DNA of 64,000 nt from Gammaproteobacteria bacterium. Lineage in GTDB: Bacteria; Pseudomonadota; Gammaproteobacteria; SZUA-229. Position numbers and translations under genes: made by a program. Below the pieces are notes generated by a model. That model was not told the origin of the DNA. It saw nothing but the letters and a program-made list of their open reading frames with translations, and ran no database searches. The stretch lies in NCBI GenBank assembly GCA_029882395.1, contig JAOUKT010000001.1, forward strand, positions 64,159 through 128,158, written 5' to 3'. Numbering within the stretch: the first letter of the stretch is position 1; every line of letters starts with the position of its first letter. This document shows, in pieces, positions 15,997 to 23,969 of the stretch.

Positions 15997-18114
15997 TCAA
16001 GCTTCTAATGTTTCAGTGTTGTTGCCCACTGTCGCCACCACTTTGATCTGCTTATTGTCGGGTATTTCGTTGTAGGCCATTACATGCAGGCCTCTGATCG
16101 CATGCCGAACCAGCTTGGATAAATACGATCTGATCGGTGGTGCGACTACCAAAATAGAGGCTTCGCCTTTAATTTCCTGCTGTTGCGTTACCTGCTCCAA
16201 CGATTTAAACAAACGGTCAGCCATTCCCGGCTCTATGCCAAGGGCACCATTTGATGCACTCTGTACTGACTCTAGCAATAATTGTTCCAATGCTGGTTCA
16301 AGCGTAATAACCGGCATCTCAGCCTCGACACCAATGATGTTCTGGATGATTGAACGCCCCAGTGTCACCCGCACGTATGAGGTCAGCTCGTCAGGATCCT
16401 GACTCCGGGCGCCGTTATCCGCCAAAGTCTCGGCAATGGATCGCATATCGCGAATCGGCACGGCTTCTTTTAATAAACTCTGCAGGACTTTAACAATGGT
16501 GCCAAGACTGAGTGTTTTCGGTACCAAATCTTCAACCAGTTTAGGTGAGCCTTCGGCCAACTTGTCGAGCATTTGCTGCACTTCTTCATAACCGATTAAT
16601 TCATATGCATGCTCTTGCAGTAGCTGGCTCAAATGGGTAGCCACCACGGTAGCTGCATCGACCACGGTATAACCTAAAGTCTGCGCATGGTCACGCTGAT
16701 TTCCATCGATCCAGACCGCTTCCAGCCCAAATGCCGGATCCATGCCTTTTATACCCTGTAGCTCACCATAAACCGTGCCGGGATTGATTGCCATTTCACG
16801 CTCTGGATGAATCTCAGATTCTCCAATCGGCACACCTAATAAGGTAATGCGGTAGGCATTGGGACTTAAATCAAGGTTATCTCTGATATGCACCGGCTGG
16901 ATCAGAAAACCAAAATCCTGCGAGAGTTTTTTTCTGACACCTTTAATACGACTTAACAACATGCCATCCTGGTTACGGTCAACCAGAGGAATGAGGCCAT
17001 AACCCACTTCCAGACCAATCAGATCAACCTGTTTAACATCATCCCAGCTCAGCTCTTTATTTTCCGCTGCCTGTTCAGGTGATCCCGCCGGTAATTGAGA
17101 ACCACCTAAGACTTCACCACTGATTGTCTCATCAGGCGGGGTTCGGTGATCAAAATAATAAGCCGTTAAAGCTGACATTAACGCCAGCGATAAAAAGGCC
17201 GTATTGGGCATGCCTGGAATCGCACCCAGCATGCCTAAAATAGCCGCCGTGACCCATAAGGGTTTTGTATTTTCAAATAACTGGCCAACAATCTGCTGCC
17301 CTAAATCCCGTGCTTTTGAGTTACGCGTGACAATAATTGCCGTTGCAGACGATAATAACAGCGATGGTATTTGTGCCACCAGACCGTCACCGATAGTCAA
17401 TAGGGTATAAAACTGTACCGCATCACCTGCTGCCAGATCGTGCTGAACCATACCAATGGCTAAACCGCCAATGACATTAATAAACAGGATGAGAATACCG
17501 GCAATGGCATCGCCTTTTACAAACTTACTGGCACCATCCATCGAACCGTAAAAATCAGCTTCGGCCGAGACATCTTCACGCCGGGTACGCGCGGTTTCCT
17601 GATCGATCAAGCCGGAATTTAAATCGGCATCAATCGCCATTTGTTTGCCCGGCATCGCATCCAGCGTAAAGCGAGCACTGACCTCAGAGACACGGCCGGC
17701 GCCCTTGGTAACCACAATAAAGTTAATAATGACGAGAATAGCAAAAACAACTAAACCGACAGCATAGTTGCCGCCGATAACAAATTCACCGAATGCTTCA
17801 ATCACGCTGCCAGCAGCCCCCGTGCCGGTATGACCTTCCAATAAAACCACACGAGTTGATGCCACGTTGACCGACAGGCGCAATAAGGTGGCAATCAATA
17901 ACACCGTAGGAAAGACAACAAAGTCGAGAGGCCTAGCGGCATACACGCAGACCAGCAGCACCACAAGTGATAAACCAATATTAAACGTGAAAAATATATC
18001 CAGCGCTATGGCCGGCATTGGCAATACCATCATCGATAGCATTGCCATTAATAAGAAAGGTGCAGCCAAACCACGTCCAGCAGCGCTCTGTATATTTCTA
18101 AGTACGGCTTCCAT
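15997..18114 (-). CDS. flhA: Flagellar export gate protein FlhA
   Basis: About 705 residues. The N-terminal third has eight predicted membrane helices, with the FHIPEP-family loop (FVKGDAIAGILILFINVIGG, ARFTLDAMPGKQMAIDADLN). The C-terminal half is the cytoplasmic export platform that docks chaperone-substrate complexes. It is the proton-driven core of the flagellar type III export apparatus. GGAG lies six bases before the ATG at 18114; an adjoining GTG at 18117 is the other option. It follows flhB by 13 bases. Confidence 0.96.
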   Translation of the reverse strand: MEAVLRNIQSAAGRGLAAPFLLMAMLSMMVLPMPAIALDIFFTFNIGLSLVVLLVCVYAARPLDFVVFPTVLLIATLLRLSVNVASTRVVLLEGHTGTGAAGSVIEAFGEFVIGGNYAVGLVVFAILVIINFIVVTKGAGRVSEVSARFTLDAMPGKQMAIDADLNSGLIDQETARTRREDVSAEADFYGSMDGASKFVKGDAIAGILILFINVIGGLAIGMVQHDLAAGDAVQFYTLLTIGDGLVAQIPSLLLSSATAIIVTRNSKARDLGQQIVGQLFENTKPLWVTAAILGMLGAIPGMPNTAFLSLALMSALTAYYFDHRTPPDETISGEVLGGSQLPAGSPEQAAENKELSWDDVKQVDLIGLEVGYGLIPLVDRNQDGMLLSRIKGVRKKLSQDFGFLIQPVHIRDNLDLSPNAYRITLLGVPIGESEIHPEREMAINPGTVYGELQGIKGMDPAFGLEAVWIDGNQRDHAQTLGYTVVDAATVVATHLSQLLQEHAYELIGYEEVQQMLDKLAEGSPKLVEDLVPKTLSLGTIVKVLQSLLKEAVPIRDMRSIAETLADNGARSQDPDELTSYVRVTLGRSIIQNIIGVEAEMPVITLEPALEQLLLESVQSASNGALGIEPGMADRLFKSLEQVTQQQEIKGEASILVVAPPIRSYLSKLVRHAIRGLHVMAYNEIPDNKQIKVVATVGNNTETLEA

Positions 18115-18127
18115 CACTCACTCCAGA

Positions 18128-19294
18128 TCATTGTCGACGACCATTAGATGGGTCAAAAAATTCATCAGTAAACTGTTTGTATTCATCAGGTAACGTTGTG
18201 TTAGGGAAATCAGGTTTGTCAGTGCCTTCTTTCTTAGCGGTTTTCAGGTGATAGACATAAGCCAGAATCTGCGCCACAGCCAGATACAGCGCTTCTGGTA
18301 TCTCATCACCAATCTCTGTTTTATAAAAGATGGCCCGTGCCAGAGGCGGTGCCTCCACCAGGGTCACATCGTTGTGCACCGCCACTTTTCGGATACTGGC
18401 AGCAACCAGGTCAGCACCTTTGGCAACAACCATTGGCGCTCTTCCGGTTAGCTGGTCATATTTCAACGCTACCGCAAAGTGTTCAGGGTTGGTTATCACC
18501 ACATCAGCATGGGGTACATCTTCGAGCATTCGGCGTTCTGACATTTCACGTTGTAACTGCCTGATTTTGCCTTTTACTTCTGGCCGCCCTTCAGAGTCTT
18601 TCATCTCGTCTTTGACTTCTTGCAGTGTCATACGCATTTGACGCATGTGATCCCATACCTGAAAAGGCACATCGATGGCTGCAATAATCATCAAGGCTAT
18701 TGTCAGCATCAAAAAACCCCAGCCAAACAGCTCACCGGCATGCGCCATAGCCGTTTCAATAGACTGGCTACCGAGTTTCAAAAAGCTGTCAGACTGTGAC
18801 CACAAAACAATAATCGAGACCGCTGTCACCAGCAGAAACTTAGCCATGGTTTTGACCAGCTCCACCAGGCTTTTAATAGAGAACATTTTTTTAATGCCAC
18901 TGATGGGGTTCAGTTTACTGAATTTTGGTTGCAGTGATTCCCAGCTAAATGCCCAGCCGCCAACTAAAACAGGCGCAACTAAGGCGGCTATAAACATCAA
19001 TACCAGAAAGGGAAAGATAATAATCAGCGCATCAAGAATGCTATCGAGAAGCCGGGTAACAAGTTTAATTGGATCAAAAATATCGGCTCTCGATGGTGTT
19101 AGCCCCTTGATCATTAACTTCGATAAGCCGTCTGTAAACATGTTCCCCATCAGCAACAGACCGGCTGCCGCCAGTGCAACGATGGCCATCGTATTAAAAT
19201 CACGTGAACGTGCAATCTGGCCTTTCTTTTTCGAGTCGGCCTGGCGTTTGGGGGTGGGTTCTTCGGTCCGTTCCTGTCCGCTTTCTTCTGCCAT
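18128..19294 (-). CDS. flhB: Flagellar export switch protein FlhB (NPEH cleavage motif)
   Basis: 388 residues: a charged N-terminus (EERTEEPTPKRQADSKKKGQ is partly visible at 9-25), four membrane helices (about 35-210) and the cytoplasmic switch domain. Autocleavage normally occurs between N269 and P270 of an NPTH motif. Here the four residues at 269-272 are N-P-E-H, so Thr is replaced by Glu while the cleaving Asn-Pro pair is kept. Cleavage switches export from rod/hook to filament proteins. The flhB ATG overlaps the fliR stop by one base. Confidence 0.95.
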   Translation of the reverse strand: MAEESGQERTEEPTPKRQADSKKKGQIARSRDFNTMAIVALAAAGLLLMGNMFTDGLSKLMIKGLTPSRADIFDPIKLVTRLLDSILDALIIIFPFLVLMFIAALVAPVLVGGWAFSWESLQPKFSKLNPISGIKKMFSIKSLVELVKTMAKFLLVTAVSIIVLWSQSDSFLKLGSQSIETAMAHAGELFGWGFLMLTIALMIIAAIDVPFQVWDHMRQMRMTLQEVKDEMKDSEGRPEVKGKIRQLQREMSERRMLEDVPHADVVITNPEHFAVALKYDQLTGRAPMVVAKGADLVAASIRKVAVHNDVTLVEAPPLARAIFYKTEIGDEIPEALYLAVAQILAYVYHLKTAKKEGTDKPDFPNTTLPDEYKQFTDEFFDPSNGRRQ

Positions 19295-20076
19295 TAGTTA
19301 TGCCCCGCACTAATGGCAGCATGCGCGGCATCAAAGGCGTGCATGATTTGATTTGAGAACTGCGGCAACATACTGGGCAAGCTCAGCATTAATAAAATGA
19401 AACCCAGCAGCAGCATCAAAGGAAAACCCACTGCAAAGATATTTAGCTGTGGCGCGGCCCGGGTAATAACACCCATCGCAAGGTTCGACATTAATAACGC
19501 GGTAACAGCCGGTATCGCCACCAGCACTGCGCCCACAAACATCTGGCTGCCCCAGGCCACTACCTGCCAGATACCATCACGGCTCATACCGACGCTAGAA
19601 ACAGGTAATATCTCGAAGCTTTGAATCACCATTTGTAATAATAATAAATGACCATTCATTGAAAGAAATAACAGTGTTGCAATGATAATGAAATACTGCG
19701 CCACCACTGGCACCTGTACGCCGTTTTGTGGGTCCATCATTCTGGCAAAACCAAGCCCCATGGCCATGGCAATGGCTTCACCTGCTATTACCAGCAATTG
19801 AAATGCCATTTGCAAAAAGAAACCCATTGCCGCGCCAATAATGACTTGCTGGCCGAGTATCAAAATGCCCTGCAAGGAAATCGGATCAACCCCTTTAACG
19901 GGTTCAATCACGGGGTATAACGCCGCTGTGACCAGCACCGCAAGAACAATTCTGATGCGAACAGGAAACGACGATGCTGCATAAACCGGGGCAATCATCA
20001 GCATTGCGCTAATGCGCACAAACGGCCAGTAGGCACTGGCAATAATCTCGTTAATTTGTTCAAGATTGATGATCAC
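19294..20076 (-). CDS. fliR: Flagellar export apparatus protein FliR
   Basis: 260 residues with about six membrane helices and the FliR-family segment FPVRIRIVLAVLVTAALYPV. It co-assembles with FliP and FliQ in the export gate. The start is GTG at 20076, with GGAA about seven bases upstream; no earlier ATG in frame fits better. It is 12 bases downstream of fliQ and overlaps flhB by one base. Confidence 0.94.
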   Translation of the reverse strand: MIINLEQINEIIASAYWPFVRISAMLMIAPVYAASSFPVRIRIVLAVLVTAALYPVIEPVKGVDPISLQGILILGQQVIIGAAMGFFLQMAFQLLVIAGEAIAMAMGLGFARMMDPQNGVQVPVVAQYFIIIATLLFLSMNGHLLLLQMVIQSFEILPVSSVGMSRDGIWQVVAWGSQMFVGAVLVAIPAVTALLMSNLAMGVITRAAPQLNIFAVGFPLMLLLGFILLMLSLPSMLPQFSNQIMHAFDAAHAAISAGHN

Positions 20077-20088
20077 TGATTATTCCAC

Positions 20089-20358
20089 TTAACCTAACAT
20101 TGACGGTATATTGGTAATCAGACGCGTCGTGAAGTCGACAATGTTACGTAACATCCACGGACCAAAGACAAACAAGGCCAATACCAGCACGCCCAGCTTG
20201 GGAATAAAACTCAAGGTCATTTCATTAATCTGCGTAGCCGCCTGAAACATACCCACGATCAAGCCCACCGTCAGTGCTGACAACAGCATAGGAGCGGCCA
20301 GTAGTATGGTCATCCACAATGTCTGGCTAGCCAGCATCATTACGGTATCCTGGTTCAT
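20089..20358 (-). CDS. fliQ: Flagellar export apparatus protein FliQ
   Basis: 89 residues forming two membrane helices in the FliQ pattern (SQTLWMTILLAAPMLLSALT, then GLIVGMFQAATQINEMTLSF). Length is that of the family. GAGGA lies about seven bases before its ATG. A 131-base untranslated gap separates it from fliP, unlike the overlapping genes around it. Confidence 0.95.
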   Translation of the reverse strand: MNQDTVMMLASQTLWMTILLAAPMLLSALTVGLIVGMFQAATQINEMTLSFIPKLGVLVLALFVFGPWMLRNIVDFTTRLITNIPSMLG

Positions 20359-20413
20359 GCGATTTTCCTCAACGACAGTTTTTTGACAATATGTAACACT
20401 TAATACAGTAACT

Positions 20414-20427
20414 GCATTAACCGTGCC
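20414..20427 (-). promoter_or_regulatory. Possible sigma-54-type element in the fliP-fliQ gap
   Basis: Reverse-strand GGCACGGTTAATGC keeps the invariant GG-N10-GC spacing of sigma-54 promoters and the GGCACG of the -24 box. The -12 part reads ATGC rather than TTGC. It lies 56 bases before the fliQ ATG, in the only sizeable gap between fliL and flhF. An 8-bp inverted repeat, TCCTCAAC/GTTGAGGA (20366-20373 and 20440-20447), flanks it. It is weaker than the fliL promoter and could be chance. Confidence 0.3.
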
Positions 20428-20489
20428 TATTTATATCAAGTTGAGGATTTTTTAATGCACCTGCCGCTGCAGCAGGCTTTGAGAGCGCT

Positions 20490-21290
20490 TTAAGTGACAA
20501 AACTCATGGCTAAAGTACCTGTAATCAAGGCCCAGCCATCAATCAAAACAAATAACATGAGCTTGAAGGGTAAGGAAATAATCAGTGGTGATAACATCAT
20601 CATACCCATTGCCATCAATACGGAGGCCACCACCAGATCAATAATTAAAAAGGGTATAAACAGCATAAAGCCAATCTGGAAGGCTGTTTTTAATTCACTG
20701 GTTAAAAAAGCAGGCAGCAATAAAGAGAACGGCACACTTTCCGGTGAATCGATGCTGCCATGATCTGAAATGCGTGCAAATAACGCAATGTCATCCTCAC
20801 GTGTTTGCGCCATCATGAAATCATGAAATGGCCGTTTTAATTTTTCAATGGCATCGTCGGCTGAAATCTTTTCTGCCACATACGGGCTATACGCTTCGTT
20901 ATAAACCTTGGTAAACACCGGTGACATAATGAAAAACGTTAAAAACAAAGACAGGCCTATTAATACCTGATTGGAGGGTGTCTGCGCCGTTCCCAGTGCC
21001 TGTCTTAATATTGATAAAACAATAATAATACGCGTGAAGGACGTCATGGTTAATAAAATGGCTGGCAACAATGTAAACATTGTCATTAATGCCAGTATTT
21101 GTAATGTAACGCTGTATTGTTTGCCTGCCGCTGTATCCTGAACGGTAATCGCGGTGAGTCCCCCATCGGCATAGACCGCGCCGGGTAAGAAAGCGATGAT
21201 GAGTGTCAAGAAAACCAGAAAAATGGCTTTCTGCATTTCACTATTAAAAACTAATGTTGTATTGAATACTTTAGAAAGAACAGGTTTCAT
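20490..21290 (-). CDS. fliP: Flagellar export apparatus protein FliP
   Basis: 266 residues. A cleavable hydrophobic leader (the segment from [16 protein letters not shown] to about AVYA-D) precedes a core with the FliP signature ([39 protein letters not shown]) and C-terminal helices. It forms the core of the export gate with FliQ and FliR. The ATG at 21290 overlaps the fliO stop (ATGA). An internal ATG 18 codons later would give a more usual signal peptide and may be the true start. Confidence 0.95.
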   Translation of the reverse strand: MKPVLSKVFNTTLVFNSEMQKAIFLVFLTLIIAFLPGAVYADGGLTAITVQDTAAGKQYSVTLQILALMTMFTLLPAILLTMTSFTRIIIVLSILRQALGTAQTPSNQVLIGLSLFLTFFIMSPVFTKVYNEAYSPYVAEKISADDAIEKLKRPFHDFMMAQTREDDIALFARISDHGSIDSPESVPFSLLLPAFLTSELKTAFQIGFMLFIPFLIIDLVVASVLMAMGMMMLSPLIISLPFKLMLFVLIDGWALITGTLAMSFVT

Positions 21291-21721
21291 TTTTTTAGCG
21301 TTTTATTCAGAGCCTGCAAAAGTTTATCTTTGAAGTCTGTGGCGGAGTCCGATGTTTGATTGGCAATATTTTCATATTCACCTTCAAGCTCATGCAAAGT
21401 ATTAACCTGGCCCTGGGCCACGCCTAATAAAAGGCGCTTGTTTTCAATCTGAATTAAAACCACTTTTTCACGTGGCCCCAGAGACAAACCACCTAACAGG
21501 CGAATGCGCTGAGAACCCGACAGTTGCATGCCTCCCATACGACGCACCAGCCAGGCCATAAAGAAAATGACAACAAGCACCAGCCCTAAACCCATGAACA
21601 TATTGGCAATGCTGGCGGCTGATAACGGGTCAACGGGCATGATTTTTTCTTCTGTTGCCGCAGTAACGGTCTGTGAAAACAACAACACAAACAACAGAGT
21701 CAGCTTTTGAAATCGATGCAT
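21287..21721 (-). CDS. fliO: Flagellar assembly protein FliO
   Basis: 144 residues: an N-terminal signal-like helix, a second membrane helix (about 32-55, [20 protein letters not shown]), and a small cytoplasmic domain typical of FliO ([20 protein letters not shown]). FliO helps FliP assemble into the export gate. The ATG at 21721 is preferred to a GTG two codons upstream that overlaps the fliN stop. It overlaps fliP by four bases. Confidence 0.92.
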   Translation of the reverse strand: MHRFQKLTLLFVLLFSQTVTAATEEKIMPVDPLSAASIANMFMGLGLVLVVIFFMAWLVRRMGGMQLSGSQRIRLLGGLSLGPREKVVLIQIENKRLLLGVAQGQVNTLHELEGEYENIANQTSDSATDFKDKLLQALNKTLKK

Positions 21722-21726
21722 AGTCA

Positions 21727-22191
21727 CTAGCGTAAATGCTTAACACGATCTGCCGGACTGATAATATCCGTCAATCTGAGACCAAATTTTTCGTTTACCA
21801 CAACCACTTCTCCCCGGGCAATCAGCGTTCCATTAACCAGCACATCCATCGGTTCTCCCGCCAGCCTGTCCAGCTCAACAACCGAACCCTGATTCAGTTT
21901 TAACAAATTACGAATACTGATTTGAGTGCGACCAATTTCCATTGAAATGTGTACCGGTATATCCAGAATCGCATCTAACTTTACATCTTCAACAGAACCC
22001 TTTTCAGCAACCATGCTGTTTCTATCAAGGTCTTCCATTTCATGCTTTTGAATATTTAAAGCATCTGCCGGGTTATGATCTTTCACCGCTGGTGCCGCTA
22101 CTTCCGACTCAGTGTCCGCCTGTTCCTCTAAAGCAGAAGCCCAGTCATCATCAGCAGACTCAGTTACCTCAATATCATCTTCATCACTCAT
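21727..22191 (-). CDS. fliN: Flagellar motor switch protein FliN
   Basis: 154 residues. An acidic, disordered N-terminal half (about 1-75) is followed by the SpoA/FliN domain (LDAILDIPVHISMEIGRTQI, LDRLAGEPMDVLVNGTLIA, VVNEKFGLRLTDIISPADRV). It forms part of the C-ring with FliM and FliG. It lies between fliM (25-base gap) and fliO, in the fliLMNOPQ unit. Confidence 0.95.
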   Translation of the reverse strand: MSDEDDIEVTESADDDWASALEEQADTESEVAAPAVKDHNPADALNIQKHEMEDLDRNSMVAEKGSVEDVKLDAILDIPVHISMEIGRTQISIRNLLKLNQGSVVELDRLAGEPMDVLVNGTLIARGEVVVVNEKFGLRLTDIISPADRVKHLR

Positions 22192-22216
22192 TGTAACTAC
22201 TCCACATTCAAAACGA

Positions 22217-23209
22217 TCATTCTAACAATTTAAAATCTATGGCTTCACGCTTAACGACTTCTTCTACCCTGACAGACACATTGCCATTGGACACACCCAT
22301 TTTGCCTCTGAACAAGGGGATATGTTCAACTTCTATAATAACTTTATCGGGCATTTCAAAAGGAATCACATCACCAATTTTCAATTTATTGATGGAAGCG
22401 ATGCTCATTTTGGTTTCGGCTAAATAGGAGGTCAAGTGTAACGGGGCCTCAAAAATTTCACCCCGTAGCGAACCAATCCAGCGGTCATCCACCTCGGTAA
22501 CATCACTTTGCACACCGGCATCCAGTAAATCACGAATCGGCTCAACCATCGAATAAGGCATGGTAATATGCAAATCGCCGCCACCGCCTTCAAGATCGAT
22601 TCTGAAGGTACTGACCACCACCACTTCCGTCGGACTCACGATGTTAGCCAGATGCGGGTTAACTTCAGCACTTTGAAATTCAAACTCTAACTCAACTACC
22701 GGTTCCCAGGCTTTAGACATATCGATAAAACACTGCTCCAGCAACATCTGAATAATGCGCTGCTCGGTAGGGGTAAAATCGCGGCCTTCAATCTTATTAT
22801 AAAACCGCCCTTCTCCGCCAAAGTAATTGTCGACTACAACAAAAACCAGTTTAGGATCTATCACAAATAAAGCCGTGCCTCGTAATGGCTTAACACGCAC
22901 AAGATTTAAGCTGGTCGGCACATACAGGCTGTGTACATACTCTGCAAACTTAAGCATGCGTACACCACTGACCGAGAGCTCTGCATTACGTCTTAATAAT
23001 GTAAACAGGCTGATACGAAAGTTCCTGGCAAAACGTTCATTGATCATTTCCAGCGTCGGTAAACGACCACGAACGATTCTTTCCTGGCTATTAAAATCAT
23101 AACCCCGGGCAATACCATCCTGCAGTTCGGCTTTTGTATCTACTTCACCGCCATCAACTCCGTGCAGTAGCGCATCTATTTCATCCTGACTTAAAACATC
23201 TTGTGCCAT
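22217..23209 (-). CDS. fliM: Flagellar motor switch protein FliM
   Basis: 330 residues. The N-terminal CheY-P-binding peptide reads LSQDEIDALLHGVDGG. It is followed by the CheC-like middle domain (about 45-230) and a C-terminal SpoA domain (VIPFEMPDKVIIEVEHIPLF). FliM receives CheY-P and switches rotation direction. It lies ten bases after fliL. Confidence 0.96.
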   Translation of the reverse strand: MAQDVLSQDEIDALLHGVDGGEVDTKAELQDGIARGYDFNSQERIVRGRLPTLEMINERFARNFRISLFTLLRRNAELSVSGVRMLKFAEYVHSLYVPTSLNLVRVKPLRGTALFVIDPKLVFVVVDNYFGGEGRFYNKIEGRDFTPTEQRIIQMLLEQCFIDMSKAWEPVVELEFEFQSAEVNPHLANIVSPTEVVVVSTFRIDLEGGGGDLHITMPYSMVEPIRDLLDAGVQSDVTEVDDRWIGSLRGEIFEAPLHLTSYLAETKMSIASINKLKIGDVIPFEMPDKVIIEVEHIPLFRGKMGVSNGNVSVRVEEVVKREAIDFKLLE

Positions 23210-23219
23210 ATTGTCTTAT

Positions 23220-23735
23220 CTACTGCATCACGAAACTGGTAAACAAAAAGGCTTCTATCTTATCGGGTTCACCAGCATCTTTTAATACTTTAGATACTAC
23301 CTCGATAGCCTTTTTGCTTAATTCACGTTTACCTTTTACAGTATTTAACTCCTCGTATTTTTGACTGCCAAACAACCAGAGCAAGTCATTTCTAATTTTT
23401 GGCATATGGATGCCAACAGCAACACTCACTGCCTCATCGTATGTCATAATCTGGACATTGACCTGCAAATACGCCGCTTGTGACTGCTCTTCAAAGTTCG
23501 CTAAAAAAGTCGGCTCTAGTGGCACATAAATCGGTGTTTTTTGTTCCATGACTTCAGCAGCAACGACTTCACCATTGGCATTAACAACGGTGCTATTTTT
23601 ATTGTTCATCATTACAAATAAAGCCACGCCCACACCGATCACAATCAGTAATAAAACCACCAGGGCAATCACTATAATTTTCAGTGACCCACCCGAGTCT
23701 TTTGCGTTTGTAGCATCTACTTCATTTTGGGCCAT
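23220..23735 (-). CDS. fliL: Flagellar basal body-associated protein FliL
   Basis: About 171 residues. A short cytoplasmic N-terminus, one membrane helix (about 22-45, IIVIALVVLLLIVIGVGVAL) and a periplasmic domain ending with the FliL pattern (EPTFLANFEEQSQAAYLQVN, LFTSFVMQ). FliL surrounds stators and supports torque. The ATG at 23735 (MAQNEVDATN) is chosen over an in-frame TTG five codons upstream. It is the first gene of the long minus-strand flagellar run, with a sigma-54-type promoter just upstream. Confidence 0.92.
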   Translation of the reverse strand: MAQNEVDATNAKDSGGSLKIIVIALVVLLLIVIGVGVALFVMMNNKNSTVVNANGEVVAAEVMEQKTPIYVPLEPTFLANFEEQSQAAYLQVNVQIMTYDEAVSVAVGIHMPKIRNDLLWLFGSQKYEELNTVKGKRELSKKAIEVVSKVLKDAGEPDKIEAFLFTSFVMQ

Positions 23736-23766
23736 CAGCCTAAACTCCAATTCTTAGTTAAAGAAA

Positions 23767-23782
23767 GCAATATATATGCCTA
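23767..23782 (-). promoter_or_regulatory. Sigma-54 promoter upstream of fliL
   Basis: Reverse-strand AGGCATATATATTGCT matches the sigma-54 consensus TGGCAYRNNNNTTGCW at every defined position except the first, with exact GG-N10-GC spacing. It ends 31 bases before the fliL ATG. Polar-flagellate gammaproteobacteria drive this class of genes with RpoN and a FleQ/FlrA-type activator, so the fit is biologically sensible. A hairpin (AAAAAGC/GCTTTTT, 23801-23818) lies just upstream. Confidence 0.65.
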
Positions 23783-23969
23783 TATTTCATGATAAAGGTA
23801 AAAAGCTATTGCTTTTTATAAAAAAATCGCCTATTCGATTGTTTTCTAAAGAAATAATAGACCATTATGAATAAAAATTTATAATTAAAATAGCTTATTT
23901 GATTTTGTTAGCGATATCAGCGACAAGTTACTGACACCAAATATCTGACATCTGTTATAAACTAGTCAT

